DNA from: Streptomyces tsukubensis
Lineage (GTDB): Bacteria; Actinomycetota; Actinomycetes; Streptomycetales; Streptomycetaceae
DNA length: 64,000 bases
NCBI RefSeq assembly: GCF_003932715.1
Contig: NZ_CP020700.1
Coordinates: 1,378,001 to 1,442,000, forward strand
Direction of reading: 5' to 3'
Every line of letters starts with the position of its first letter. Within the stretch, counting starts at the first letter, position 1. Shown one piece after another: positions 1 through 9,053 of this stretch. The position numbers and the translations under genes were made by a program. The notes under the pieces are model-generated. The model ran no database searches. It was not told the origin of the DNA and saw only the letters and a list, made by a program, of their open reading frames with translations.

Positions 1-608
1 CCGCCGGGGAGAGGCTGCCCGCGGAGCGCGAACTGGCCGAGCGGATGGGGATCAGCCGGGTGACCCTGCGGGAGGTGCTCAGGGTCCTCACGGAGCAGCG
101 GCTGCTGGAGAGCAGGCGGGGGCGGTACGGCGGGACATTTGTGCTGCCGCGTCCCGAGGCCTACGGCGAGGAGGAGCTGCGGCGCCGGCTGGCGGGCGCG
201 GACCTGGAGGACACGCTGCGGTTCCGCGAGGTGCTGGAGGTGGGGGCGGCGGGGCTGTGCGCGGGGCAGGGGCTGACGGAGGAGGGCGGGCGGCGGCTGC
301 GGGCGGCGCTGGCGGCCACGCACGATGCGCCGCTCGCGGAGTACCGGCGCCGGGACACGCTGTTCCATCTCACGCTGGCCGAACTGTCGGGCTCGCCGTC
401 GCTGGCGGAGCAGTACGCGGCGGTCCGGGCCGGGGTGAACGAGCTGCTGGACTGCATTCCGATCCTGGTCCGGAATCTGGAGCATTCGCAGCAGCAGCAC
501 ACGGCGGTGGTCGAGGCGGTGCTGGCGGGGGACGCGGAGGGGGCGCGGCAGGCGATGCGCGAGCACTGCGGGGGGACGGCGGCGCTGCTGCGGGGCTTCC
601 TGTCCTGA
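1..608 (+). CDS. GntR/FadR-family transcriptional regulator (5' end outside window)
   Basis: The reading frame is open from the first bases and has no start upstream of position 45, so the true N-terminus lies outside the window. The visible part begins inside the winged helix-turn-helix: LPAERELAERMGISRVTLRE is the usual GntR recognition segment. The remaining ~150 residues look like an all-helical FCD ligand domain, with the expected D/H-rich metal-site pattern (FHLTLAELSGS, then two C-terminal His regions). FadR-type proteins are dimeric repressors that release DNA on binding small carboxylates or related ligands. It is followed 166 bp later, on the same strand, by an ethanolamine-type permease and a gamma-glutamyl hydrolase, so local control of amine uptake is a reasonable inference. 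The methionine at 45 falls within the DNA-binding domain and cannot be the real start. Confidence 0.85.
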   Translation, partial: AGERLPAERELAERMGISRVTLREVLRVLTEQRLLESRRGRYGGTFVLPRPEAYGEEELRRRLAGADLEDTLRFREVLEVGAAGLCAGQGLTEEGGRRLRAALAATHDAPLAEYRRRDTLFHLTLAELSGSPSLAEQYAAVRAGVNELLDCIPILVRNLEHSQQQHTAVVEAVLAGDAEGARQAMREHCGGTAALLRGFLS

Positions 609-774
609 CCGGGCCGTGCGGCACCGGGGCCGGCTGCCGGTCGTTCCGCATGACGGGGCCGGGCGGGCCCGGGGTTCGCCGGAGCGTGCGAGTTCGGCGC
701 AGGGGGCTTGCGCGGATCCCGACCGTACCGCAAAGGTGTCGCCCTCAACCTTTGAAGGCGGGAGGGGTCCAGCC

Positions 775-2265
775 ATGGCCGAAGGAACCACTCAGACCAA
801 CACCCCACCGGAACCGGCACCTCCGGAGCGGGCCCCCGCCGCCGACGGCTATCTCAGCCGCCGGATGCTGCGCCGTGGCAGCGCGGGCTGGCTGCTGCTG
901 ACGGGGCTCGGGGTCGCCTATGTCGTCTCCGGCGATTTCTCCGGCTGGAACATCGGCCTCTCCAAGGGCGGTTTCGGCGGTCTGGCGATCGCAACCGTCC
1001 TGATGGGCGTGATGTACGCCTGTCTGGTCTTCGCCCTCGCGGAGCTGTCCGCGATCCTGCCGACCGCGGGCGGCGGCTACGGCTTCGCCCGGCGGGCGCT
1101 GGGCACCTGGGGCGGCTTCCTCACCGGGACCGCGATCCTCATCGAGTACGTCCTCGCGCCCGCGGCGATCTCCATCTTCATCGGCGACTACGTGGAATCC
1201 CTCGGCCTCTTCGGCCTGGAATCGGGCTGGCCGGTCTACCTCGTCTGCTTCCTGGTCTTCATCGGCATCCATCTGTGGGGCGTGGGTGAGGCACTCCGGT
1301 TCAGCCTGGTCGTCACGGCGATCGCGGTGGCCGCCCTGCTGATCTTCGCGCTGGGGGCGTTCACGGAGTTCTCCGCGGACGGGCTGAACGACATCCCGGT
1401 CGACGAGGACGCGTTCGGCGCGAACTCGTGGCTGCCGTTCGGACTGCTCGGGATCTGGGCGGCGTTCCCGTTCGGCATGTGGTTCTTCCTCGGTGTCGAG
1501 GGGGTGCCGCTGGCGGCGGAGGAGGCCAAGGACCCGGTGCGGTCGCTGCCGAGGGCGCTGGCGATCTCGATGGCGGTCCTGGTGCTGCTGGCGGTGCTGA
1601 CGTTCTTCGCGGCGACCGGAGCCCGGGGCTCCGCGGCGATCCAGGAGGCGGGGAATCCGCTGGTGGTGGCGTTGCAGGGGGACGGCGACCCGACGGCGCT
1701 CAGCCGGTTCGTCAACTATGCGGGGCTCGCCGGTCTGGTGGCGTCCTTCTTCTCCCTCATCTACGCCGGTTCCCGGCAGCTGTTCGCGCTCTCGCGGGCC
1801 GGATATCTGCCGCGGTTCCTCTCCCTCACCAGCCGCCGCCGCTCCCCGTATCTCGGGCTGCTGATCCCGGGCGCGATCGGGTTCGCGCTCGCCGCTTCGA
1901 CCGGCAACGGCGGGCGGATGCTGAACATCGCGGTGTTCGGGGCGACGATCAGCTATGCGCTGATGGCGCTCTCGCATATCGTCCTGCGCCGCCGGGAGCC
2001 CGGTCTGCACCGGCCGTACCGCACGCCCGGCGGGACGGTCACCTCCTCCGTCGCCTTCGTCCTGGCGCTCTCCGCGCTGGTGGCGACGTTCCTGGTGGAC
2101 AAGGAGGCGGCGGTGATCGCCCTCGTCGTCTACGGCGTGGCCCTCGCCTACTTCGCGATATACAGCCGTCACCATCTGGTGGCGAGGGCTCCGGAGGAGG
2201 AGTTCGCCGCGCTCGCCGAGGCCGAGGCGGAACTGGCCCGCGACCGCGATCAGGGCCGGGGCTGA
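775..2265 (+). CDS. eat: APC-family amino acid/ethanolamine permease
   Basis: A 496-residue membrane protein with about 12 hydrophobic segments. The segments FGGLAIATVLMGVMYACLVF and AELSAILPTAGGGYGFARRA match the ethanolamine permease subgroup of the amino acid-polyamine-organocation (APC) superfamily, as does GFLTGTAILIEYVLAPAAI. It should import ethanolamine or a related amine by proton symport. The start chosen is ATG 775, preceded by GGGAGGGG at 760-767. An in-frame upstream start would add about 50 low-complexity residues with no ribosome site. The C-terminal tail (about 30 residues) is acidic and cytoplasmic. It sits between a FadR-type regulator and a class I glutaminase-fold hydrolase, a combination that fits gamma-glutamylation-type amine catabolism. 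The ligase expected in such a pathway would have to be outside the window. Substrate assignment is by family resemblance only. Confidence 0.8.
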   Translation: MAEGTTQTNTPPEPAPPERAPAADGYLSRRMLRRGSAGWLLLTGLGVAYVVSGDFSGWNIGLSKGGFGGLAIATVLMGVMYACLVFALAELSAILPTAGGGYGFARRALGTWGGFLTGTAILIEYVLAPAAISIFIGDYVESLGLFGLESGWPVYLVCFLVFIGIHLWGVGEALRFSLVVTAIAVAALLIFALGAFTEFSADGLNDIPVDEDAFGANSWLPFGLLGIWAAFPFGMWFFLGVEGVPLAAEEAKDPVRSLPRALAISMAVLVLLAVLTFFAATGARGSAAIQEAGNPLVVALQGDGDPTALSRFVNYAGLAGLVASFFSLIYAGSRQLFALSRAGYLPRFLSLTSRRRSPYLGLLIPGAIGFALAASTGNGGRMLNIAVFGATISYALMALSHIVLRRREPGLHRPYRTPGGTVTSSVAFVLALSALVATFLVDKEAAVIALVVYGVALAYFAIYSRHHLVARAPEEEFAALAEAEAELARDRDQGRG

Positions 2266-2315
2266 GAGGCTTCGGCCCGCCGCACCCCATCACAAGAGAA
2301 CGCGGAAGGAGCGTC

Positions 2316-2999
2316 GTGCCCGAGCCTCTGATCGGTGTCACCACCTATCTCGAACCGGCCGCGTGGGGGGTGTGGTCGGTGCCCGCCGCGCTGCTGCCCG
2401 CCACCTACCCGGCCATGGTCCACCGCTCCGGCGGACTGGCGGTGCTGCTGCCGCCGGACCCGGACCCCGGCGCCGCGCGTTCCGTGGTCGCCCGGCTGGA
2501 CGGTGTGGTCATCGCGGGCGGCGCGGACGTCGAGCCGGTGCGGTACGGCGCCGAGCCGGACGCCCGGACGGGGCCGCCCGCCCGGGACCGGGACGCCTGG
2601 GAACTCGCCCTGATCGACGCGGCGCTGGACTCGGGCACCCCGCTGCTCGGCATCTGCCGCGGTATGCAGCTGCTGAACGTCGCCCTCGGCGGCACCCTCG
2701 TCCAGCACCTCGACGGCCATACGGGCGGTCCGGGCGTCTTCGGCCGCCACCGGGTGACACCGGTGCCCGGCACCCGGTACGGGTCACTGGCCCCGGAGCC
2801 CGTCGAGGTACCCACGTACCACCACCAGTCCGTGGACCGGCTCGCCCCGCCGCTGACCGCATCGGCGCATTCCGACGACGGCACGGTCGAGGCGGTGGAA
2901 CTGCCGGGCACCGGCTGGGTGCTGGGGGTCCAGTGGCATCCGGAGGCGTCCGACGACCTCACGGTGACCAGGGGACTGGTGGAAGCGGCGACGGGCTGA
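2316..2999 (+). CDS. Gamma-glutamyl-gamma-aminobutyrate hydrolase family protein (peptidase C26)
   Basis: A 227-residue class I glutamine amidotransferase fold. The nucleophile elbow is LGICRGMQLLNVALGG, with the catalytic Cys in GICRG. The His/Glu pair is in GVQWHPEA near the C-terminus. GGADVEPVRYG and YHHQSVDRL are typical of the PuuD/C26 group, which hydrolyses gamma-glutamyl amides such as gamma-glutamyl-GABA. The start is GTG 2316, with GGAAGGA at 2304-2310. It lies 50 bp after the permease, so the two are probably cotranscribed and the enzyme may release glutamate from gamma-glutamylated amines. The gene ends 6 bp from the stop of the convergent ABC operon, with no room for a separate terminator. 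The exact substrate cannot be read from sequence. Confidence 0.85.
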   Translation: MPEPLIGVTTYLEPAAWGVWSVPAALLPATYPAMVHRSGGLAVLLPPDPDPGAARSVVARLDGVVIAGGADVEPVRYGAEPDARTGPPARDRDAWELALIDAALDSGTPLLGICRGMQLLNVALGGTLVQHLDGHTGGPGVFGRHRVTPVPGTRYGSLAPEPVEVPTYHHQSVDRLAPPLTASAHSDDGTVEAVELPGTGWVLGVQWHPEASDDLTVTRGLVEAATG

Positions 3000-3005
3000 G
3001 GGGAA

Positions 3006-3845
3006 CTACCCGCCGGGCAGGGACCGGGCCAGCGAGGGCACGCTCGCGACCAGCCGGGCCGTGTACGGGTGCTCCGGGGCGCCCAGCACAGCCCCGGTCG
3101 GCCCGCTCTCCACCACCCGGCCGCCTTCCAGTACCGCCGTACGGTCGCAGAGCGACGCCACCACCGACAGATCGTGGGAGACCATCACCAGCGCAAGACC
3201 GCGCTCCTCGCGCAGCTGGTGCAGCAGGTCCACGACCTTGACCCGGGTCGTGACGTCGAGCGCGCTGACCGGTTCGTCGGCCAGCAGCACCCGCGGATCG
3301 CAGACCGTCGCCCGGGCGATCGCGATCCGCTGCCGCTGCCCGCCGGAGAACTCGTGCGGATAGCGCCCGGCCGCCTCCGGGGGCAGCCCGACGGCGGTGA
3401 GCGCGGCGGCCACGCGGGGCACGGCCGCGCGCCGGTCCGCCAGCCCGAGGGAGCGCAGCGGCTCCGCGACCGTGTCGCCCACCCGGCGGCGCGGGTCGAG
3501 GGAGGCATAGGGATCCTGGAAGACGCACTGCACCGCGGAGCGGAAGCGCCGCAGCTGCGCCCGGTCGCGCGGCCGCAGTTCCTCGCCCTCGAAGCGGACC
3601 GCCCCCGAGGTGGGCCTGGCGAGTCCGAGGAGCAGTCTCAGCAGGGTCGTCTTGCCGGTGCCGGACTCTCCGACGACGGCCAGGCTCTCACCGGGGCGGA
3701 CCGCGAGGGAGACCCTGTCGAGCACGGGGCGGCCGTGGGACCGGGACGACCGGTAGCTGTACGAGACCTGGTCGGCCGCCAGCAGGGCGGCGGGCGCGGC
3801 CGGTTCCCCGGCGCCGGCAGCAGCCTGCGTTTCCGTCCCCTTCAC
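3006..3845 (-). CDS. Peptide/nickel-type ABC transporter ATP-binding protein (DppF-like)
   Basis: A 279-residue ATPase. Walker A GESGTGKT is at about residues 59-66, the Q-loop is FQDPYASLDPRR, the signature is FSGGQRQRIA, Walker B is VLLADEPVSALD, and the switch His is in MVSHDLS. The C-terminal PEHPYTARLV segment is the oligopeptide-transporter extension found in DppD/DppF and OppD/OppF. The start is GTG 3845, which overlaps the TGA of the upstream ATPase gene by four bases (GTGA), so the two are translationally coupled. A longer frame upstream is the shadow of dppD. It is the last gene of a six-gene leftward operon and pairs with the preceding ATPase under the two permeases. Confidence 0.92.
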   Translation of the reverse strand: MKGTETQAAAGAGEPAAPAALLAADQVSYSYRSSRSHGRPVLDRVSLAVRPGESLAVVGESGTGKTTLLRLLLGLARPTSGAVRFEGEELRPRDRAQLRRFRSAVQCVFQDPYASLDPRRRVGDTVAEPLRSLGLADRRAAVPRVAAALTAVGLPPEAAGRYPHEFSGGQRQRIAIARATVCDPRVLLADEPVSALDVTTRVKVVDLLHQLREERGLALVMVSHDLSVVASLCDRTAVLEGGRVVESGPTGAVLGAPEHPYTARLVASVPSLARSLPGG

Positions 3846-4717
3846 CGTGCGGCCTTCCGTCGTTCCAGTGCGTCTTCCAGCGTGCGGGCGCTGTCCACGA
3901 GTGCCGCGGTGTACGGGTCGCGGGGCGCGCCGACGACATCCCGTACGCTGCCCTCCTCCACCGCGCGTCCGTCCTTCATCACAACCACCCGGTCGGCGAT
4001 CCCCGCGACCACCGCCAGATCGTGGCTGATGAACAGGAGCGACATGTTCCGTTCCTGGACGAGGGTGTCGAGCAGGCCCAGCAGTTCGGCCTGGACGGTG
4101 ACGTCGAGTGCGGTGGTCGGTTCGTCGGCGATCAGTAGCCGGGGCGCGCAGGCCAGCGCCATGGCGAGGGCGACGCGCTGCCGCTGGCCGCCGGAGATCT
4201 CGTGCGGCCGGGCCCGGGCGATGCGCTCCGGGTCGGGGAGCCTCACCTGCTCCAGCGCCCCGGTCACCGCGCTCCGCAGCGCGGCGCCCTTGAGCCCCTG
4301 GTGGCGGGCGAGTGGTCCGGCGATCTGACGGCCGACGCGCATCAGCGGGTCGAGCGCGGTGAGGGGCTCCTGGAACACGATCGCCGCGTCCCGTCCCCGT
4401 ACCTTCACCAGACGCTTCTCCGGGGCGCCCACGATCTCGGTCCCGGCGAGCCGGATACTGCCTTCGGCGGTGAGTCCGCCGGGCAGCAGGCCGAGTGCGG
4501 CGAGGGAGGTCAGGGACTTGCCGGAGCCGGATTCGCCGATGAGACCGAGGCGTTCGCCGGGGCCGATGGCGAAGGAGAGCCCGTCGACGAGTGCCTGCCC
4601 GGTCCGGGTGCGGACGGTCAGCTCCCGGACGGCGAGGAGTTCGCCGGTGTCCGTATCCGCCGGGGGTGTCTTCCCGGTGCTCGTGGCTGTTGCCGGACGC
4701 GGGTCGGGGATGCTCAT
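3842..4717 (-). CDS. Peptide/nickel-type ABC transporter ATP-binding protein (DppD-like)
   Basis: A 291-residue ATPase. Walker A GESGSGKS is at residues 61-68, the Q-loop is FQEPLTALDPLM, the signature is ISGGQRQRVALA, Walker B is LLIADEPTTALD, and the switch is FISHDLAVVAG. The oligopeptide-type tail contains PRDPYTAALV. The ATG at 4717 overlaps the permease stop (ATGA), and its own TGA overlaps the start of the next ATPase. These four-base overlaps on both sides are strong evidence for one translationally coupled operon. Family members hydrolyse ATP to drive import of di- or oligopeptides, nickel or other small ligands. The first ~25 residues are a Pro/Thr-rich, probably disordered leader. 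Confidence 0.92.
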   Translation of the reverse strand: MSIPDPRPATATSTGKTPPADTDTGELLAVRELTVRTRTGQALVDGLSFAIGPGERLGLIGESGSGKSLTSLAALGLLPGGLTAEGSIRLAGTEIVGAPEKRLVKVRGRDAAIVFQEPLTALDPLMRVGRQIAGPLARHQGLKGAALRSAVTGALEQVRLPDPERIARARPHEISGGQRQRVALAMALACAPRLLIADEPTTALDVTVQAELLGLLDTLVQERNMSLLFISHDLAVVAGIADRVVVMKDGRAVEEGSVRDVVGAPRDPYTAALVDSARTLEDALERRKAAR

Positions 4718-5619
4718 GCCTGCCTTCCGCGGGCCGTCGGGTCGAGGGTGTCCCGCAGCCCGTCGGCGACGAGGTTGACACCGATGACGAGGACGACGAG
4801 GAGGATGCCGGGCGCGAGGGCGCCCGCGGGGGCGGTGGTGAAGGTGGCCTGCGCCTCCAGCAGCATCCGCCCCCAGGAGGCGTTGGGCGGGGGCGCGCCG
4901 AGGCCGAGGTAGGAGAGTCCGGCTTCGGCGAGGACCGCGAGCCCGAACTGCAGGGCGAGGTTGACCACGAGGGTCGGCCAGATATTGGGCAGGACGTGCC
5001 CGGCGACGATCCGCGGCCAGCTGGTGCCCGAGGTCCGGGAGGCGGTGATGTAGTCCTGGGAGAGGACGCGTTTGGCCAGGATCCGGACGAGACGGGCGAC
5101 GACCGCGCTCTGGGCGATCCCGATGGCGATGATCGCGGAGCCGAGGCTGCCGGAGCGGGCGGCGACGATCAGCATGGCGAGCAGCAGGGTCGGGAAGGCG
5201 ATGAGGAGGTCGAGCACCGCGGAGACGGTGTCGTCGAACCAGCCCTGGGCGAAGGCGGCCAGCAGACCGAGCGCGGTGCCCAGGGAGGCGGCGATCAGGA
5301 CGGAGCCGAGGCCGGCCTGGACGGCGATCGTCGCCCCGTTCATGACCTGCGTGAGCAGATCGCGGCCGAGTTTGTCGGTGCCGAGGAGATGCTCGCCGCC
5401 GGGCGCGGCGAGCCGCCCGCCGGAGGTGTCGTCGGTGGCGTACGGCAGCCAGAAGACGGCGACCAGGGCGAGCAGTCCGACGGCTCCGGCGAGGACGCAG
5501 CCGGTGACGAGGGTGAGGGAGCGGCGCGGCCGGCCTTCGGCCGCCGCCGGGGCCACCGCCGGGGCCGCGGCAGTCGCGGCGGTCTCGGCGGTCTCGGCGG
5601 TCTCGGCGTTCGCGTTCAT
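4714..5619 (-). CDS. Peptide/nickel-type ABC transporter permease (DppC-like)
   Basis: A 301-residue inner-membrane permease. An Ala/Glu/Thr-repetitive leader (residues 1-27) precedes the first membrane span (LTLVTGCVLAGAVGLLALVA). It then shows the DppC-type motif GTDKLGRDLLTQVMNGA and the EAA-like coupling loop ITASRTSGTSWPRIVAGHVLPN, which contacts the ATPases. The start ATG 5619 overlaps the stop of the DppB-like gene by four bases, and its TGA overlaps the DppD-like start. A longer possible frame upstream belongs to the opposite reading of dppB. It forms the heteromeric channel with the preceding permease. Confidence 0.92.
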   Translation of the reverse strand: MNANAETAETAETAATAAAPAVAPAAAEGRPRRSLTLVTGCVLAGAVGLLALVAVFWLPYATDDTSGGRLAAPGGEHLLGTDKLGRDLLTQVMNGATIAVQAGLGSVLIAASLGTALGLLAAFAQGWFDDTVSAVLDLLIAFPTLLLAMLIVAARSGSLGSAIIAIGIAQSAVVARLVRILAKRVLSQDYITASRTSGTSWPRIVAGHVLPNIWPTLVVNLALQFGLAVLAEAGLSYLGLGAPPPNASWGRMLLEAQATFTTAPAGALAPGILLVVLVIGVNLVADGLRDTLDPTARGRQA

Positions 5620-6581
5620 CGGGGGCCTCCCGCGAGTCCGCCCCGCAGGCGGGGGTCGACGATGCGCTGGACGACGTCGGCGGCGAAGCCGATCAGCAGG
5701 ACGGCGAGCGTGGACACGAACAGCACCCCCTGGATGACGGGGTAGTCGTGCTGGCTGATGCCGGTGGTGAGCTGGGAGCCGAGTCCGGGCAGGGCGAAGA
5801 CGGATTCCACGACCACCGCGCCGAGCAGGGTGGAGGCGAGTTCGATGCCGAGGACCGAGATGACGGGGACGGAGGCGTTGCGCAGCCCGTGCCGCCACAT
5901 GGCGCCCCGGAAGGTGCCGCCGAGGGCCCGCGCGGTGCGCAGGTAGTCGCTGCCGAGGACATCGAGGGCGGCGGAGCGCACGTACCGGATGAGGGAGGCG
6001 CTCATGACCAGGGCAACGGTGATCACCGGCAGGGCGAGGGAGCGTACGGCTTCGGCGGGGTCGGCCCAGCCGTCGGGCGGGAAGCCGCCCGACGGGAACC
6101 AGCGGGCGTTCACGGCGAGCACGGCGACCAGGATCATGCCCAGCCAGAACACCGGGACGGCGATGCCGAGCTGGGAGACCCCGCTGAGCAGGGAGCCGTA
6201 CCAGGTGTGCCGCCGGTGGGCGGCGACGAAGCCCGCGGGTACGGCGACGAGGACGGCCAGCAGGAAGGCGGCGGCGGTCAGCGGAAGGGTCACCTGGAGC
6301 CGGGTGGCGATCTCGGGTCCGACGGGCAGCGAACTGACGAAGGAGGTGCCGAAATCGCCCCGGAGCAGCTGTCCGGTCCAGTGGGTGAACTGCTCGGGCA
6401 GCGGCCGGTCCGAGCCGATCGCCGCGCGGGCGGCGGCGATCTGCTCGTCGGTGGCGCCGACGGCGGTCAGCGCGTTGGCCGGATCGCCGGGGAGCATCCG
6501 CAGCAGGATGAAGAGCACCACGGTCGCCAGCCCCAGCGAGAGCAGGAGCAGGGCGGACCGCCGCAGCAGATAGCGGGCCAT
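5616..6581 (-). CDS. Peptide/nickel-type ABC transporter permease (DppB-like)
   Basis: A 321-residue permease with six predicted spans. The start MARYLLRRSALLLLSLGLAT is a typical DppB N-terminus, followed by the LPGDP motif (RMLPGDPANAL) and the periplasmic GDFGTSF segment. The coupling loop is YLRTARALGGTFRGAMWRHG. ATG 6581 lies 7 bp after the binding-protein stop at 6589, and the 3' end overlaps the DppC-like start (ATGA). With its partner permease it makes the transmembrane path for the ligand delivered by the upstream lipoprotein. Confidence 0.92.
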   Translation of the reverse strand: MARYLLRRSALLLLSLGLATVVLFILLRMLPGDPANALTAVGATDEQIAAARAAIGSDRPLPEQFTHWTGQLLRGDFGTSFVSSLPVGPEIATRLQVTLPLTAAAFLLAVLVAVPAGFVAAHRRHTWYGSLLSGVSQLGIAVPVFWLGMILVAVLAVNARWFPSGGFPPDGWADPAEAVRSLALPVITVALVMSASLIRYVRSAALDVLGSDYLRTARALGGTFRGAMWRHGLRNASVPVISVLGIELASTLLGAVVVESVFALPGLGSQLTTGISQHDYPVIQGVLFVSTLAVLLIGFAADVVQRIVDPRLRGGLAGGPR

Positions 6582-6588
6582 CGGGGCG

Positions 6589-8106
6589 TCAGCTCTTCTT
6601 GATGCCGAAGGCGTGGAACTGCGAGTTCAGCCCGTTGAGGGGGTAGCCGGAGACCCGGCTGCTCGCCACCACGATCTGCGGGTAGAGGTAGAGCCACTCG
6701 CTGGCCGCCTCCTGGGCGGTGGTGCGGTTGACCTTCTTCAGCAGCTCGGTCTGCTCCGCCGGGGTGCTGGACCGCTCGGCCTCGTCGACCCACCGGGTGA
6801 CCTGCGGGTTGTTGTAGCCCCAGTAGAAGTCGGGGTTGCCGTACCAGACCAGGTCGCGGTCGTTGACGTGCTCCTGGAGCGTGGCGTCGAAGTCCTTGTT
6901 CTTGTAGACCTTGGTGTACCACTCGTCCGGGGTGATGGTGTTGATCTTCACCTTGATGCCGACGTCGGCGAGCTGGGCGGCGATGAAGGTGGCGGCGGTG
7001 GGGTGCGGGTCGTAGGACGGGGTCTGGAGGGTGAAGGTGAACCCGTCGGCGTAACCCGCCTCCGCAAGCAGCTTCTTGGCGAGCGCCGGATCGTACGGGT
7101 CGGTGGAGGTGAGGTCCTCGTACCAGGGGTCGGTGGGCGGCACCATGGAGCCGATGAGCTTGCCGTGGCCGCCCCAGACGGATTCCAGCAGCTTCTTGTC
7201 GTCGACTGCGGCGGCGACGGCCCGCCGGACCTTGACGTCGGTGAAGGGCTTGGCCTTGTCGTTGAAGGCGAGCAGCAGCTTGGTGGTCGAATTGCCCTCG
7301 GTGACCTTATAGGCCGGATTGTTCTTGAACCGGTCGAGGGCGTCGGGCGACTGCTGGCTGGTGACCAGGTCGACACCATTGCTGAGCAGGGCGTTGTTCA
7401 GCGCGGCGGCGTCCTTGAAGTAGCGGAAGACGACCTTCTTGCTGGCGGCGGCGGTGCCCCAGTAGCCGGTGGCGCGGTCGAGTCCGAGGCTGGAGCCGCG
7501 GGTCCACTTGCCGAGCCGGAAGGGTCCGGTGCCGTCCGCCGTGGCCCGGAGGTCACCGGCGGCGGAGTTGACGATCCACACATAGCTCAGGTTGTAGACG
7601 AACGAGATCGACTTCTGGGAGAGCGTGACGCGGACGGTCTTCGGGTCGGGCGCCTCGACCGTCTTGATGACGGACAGGTTCTTCTTCCGCGCGGACTGGG
7701 AGGCCGGGGCGATCACCCGCTCCAGGCTGTACTTGACGTCGGCGCTGGTGAGCTTCTTGCCGCTGTGGAAGGTGACGCCGTCGCGGAGGGTGAAGGTGTA
7801 GGTGAGACCGTCCGGGCTCACCTGGTGGGCGGCGGCGAGCAGCGGTTCGGCCTTCCCGGTGTCGGTGAGCCGGAACAGGCCTTCGTAGACATTGCCGTGG
7901 AGGGCTTCGGTGACGCCCTGGCCGCCGCCTCCGGTGTTGTCGAGGTTCTGCGGTTCGTAGAGGGAGCCGATGGAGACGGTGGCGCCGGGGTCGTGCTTCC
8001 CGGATGCGGTGCCACCGGCCGGGGTGCCGCCGCAGGCGGTGAGGGTGAGGGCCAGGACGGCGGCGGTGGCGGCGGGCAGGGCGTAGCGGACGCTTCGGGT
8101 GTTCAT
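6589..8106 (-). CDS. Extracellular solute-binding lipoprotein, family 5 (peptide/nickel type)
   Basis: A 505-residue SBP_bac_5 protein. The signal peptide MNTRSVRYALPAATAAVLAL ends in a canonical lipobox LTAC, so Cys25 should be lipidated and the protein anchored on the outer face of the membrane. The fold is marked by the family segments DGLTYTFTLRDGVTFHSGKK and GTGPFRLGKW, and by KVRRAVAAAVDDKKLL. It captures the ligand for the four downstream transporter genes. The start ATG 8106 is chosen because the signal peptide begins there; its ribosome site is weak, and an upstream extension would bury the signal sequence. It follows the DUF1684 gene by 46 bp. Confidence 0.9.
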   Translation of the reverse strand: MNTRSVRYALPAATAAVLALTLTACGGTPAGGTASGKHDPGATVSIGSLYEPQNLDNTGGGGQGVTEALHGNVYEGLFRLTDTGKAEPLLAAAHQVSPDGLTYTFTLRDGVTFHSGKKLTSADVKYSLERVIAPASQSARKKNLSVIKTVEAPDPKTVRVTLSQKSISFVYNLSYVWIVNSAAGDLRATADGTGPFRLGKWTRGSSLGLDRATGYWGTAAASKKVVFRYFKDAAALNNALLSNGVDLVTSQQSPDALDRFKNNPAYKVTEGNSTTKLLLAFNDKAKPFTDVKVRRAVAAAVDDKKLLESVWGGHGKLIGSMVPPTDPWYEDLTSTDPYDPALAKKLLAEAGYADGFTFTLQTPSYDPHPTAATFIAAQLADVGIKVKINTITPDEWYTKVYKNKDFDATLQEHVNDRDLVWYGNPDFYWGYNNPQVTRWVDEAERSSTPAEQTELLKKVNRTTAQEAASEWLYLYPQIVVASSRVSGYPLNGLNSQFHAFGIKKS

Positions 8107-8152
8107 GAGGAGGCTGCGCTTTCGTGCGAGGTGGTGGAAGCGGAGGCGGGGA

Positions 8153-8893
8153 TCAGTGCGCTGCGGTCGCGCCGCCGCGGCTGACGACACGCTTCTCACC
8201 GGCCGTGACGGGCAGGTGGAGGCGGTTCTGCCACGGCGGCATCGGACAGTTGTACTGATCGGAGAATCCGCAGGGCGGCACGAACGCCCGGTTGAAGTCG
8301 AGGCGTACGGAGTCCTCGCCGGTGCGGGTGACGAAGAGGAAGCGCCCGGCGCCGTAGGTTCCGTCGTCGCCTTCGGCGCCGTTGGTGGGGTCGCCGAAGA
8401 CCAGCAGCAGGGTGCCGTCGTCGTCGAAGGCGCTCAGGGTGTAGTCGCGGCCGTCGAGGGTGAGGGTGATATCGCCGGGGACGGCGAGGTCGCGGGTGCC
8501 GCCGTTGTCCCGGATGTGTTCGAAGGAGACCTTCCGGGCGCCGGGGACGGGGGTGTACGTGGCGTCGATGACCCAGTCGGGGTCGTACGGGAAGACCTCG
8601 GTGCGCTCGTAGGCGAGCAGCGCGGGGGCGTCGGCGGCCCAGAAGCGGAGTCCGTGTTCGGGGGCGCCGGTGACGAGGTCGGTCCGTTCGACGGTGGTGA
8701 CGGTCACGCCCTCGGGTGCGGCGGTACGGGCCGCGGCGAGGTCGGGCCGCTCCCCGGCCGGGAGCCACCGGGTCTCCACAAGGGCGAGGTTGCCGGTGGC
8801 GGCGGTGACGGACCGCCGCCGCCCGGCGCACCAGGCCTCCCACTCCGCCACGGGGTCGCTGGCCGGAGGGACGGGGGCGGCGGGGTGGGACAC
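8153..8893 (-). CDS. DUF1684 family protein
   Basis: A 246-residue soluble protein with the conserved C-terminal DUF1684 signatures FGDPTNG, TYGAGRFLFV and LDFNRAFVPPCGFSDQYNCP. The Cys-containing CGFSDQYNCP motif is near-invariant in the family and suggests a ligand or active site, but the biochemical role is unknown. The start is GTG 8893. The gene is first in the leftward peptide-type ABC operon, 46 bp before the lipoprotein, so it may process or sense what the transporter imports. That link rests on position only. A TTGACA-type promoter lies about 160 bp upstream. Confidence 0.85.
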   Translation of the reverse strand: MSHPAAPVPPASDPVAEWEAWCAGRRRSVTAATGNLALVETRWLPAGERPDLAAARTAAPEGVTVTTVERTDLVTGAPEHGLRFWAADAPALLAYERTEVFPYDPDWVIDATYTPVPGARKVSFEHIRDNGGTRDLAVPGDITLTLDGRDYTLSAFDDDGTLLLVFGDPTNGAEGDDGTYGAGRFLFVTRTGEDSVRLDFNRAFVPPCGFSDQYNCPMPPWQNRLHLPVTAGEKRVVSRGGATAAH

Positions 8894-9053
8894 GGCGGCA
8901 CTCGCTCACTTGGTACGGAGAGACGGGAACGGACAACGGACATACAGACGTATATACGCATCGCCGGGCAGGCGGCCATACGGACATACGGATGCTCGGG
9001 GGTGCCTTCCGCGCATTCGTCACAGGGCGCGACGTTCAACCCAAAGCCTGATC

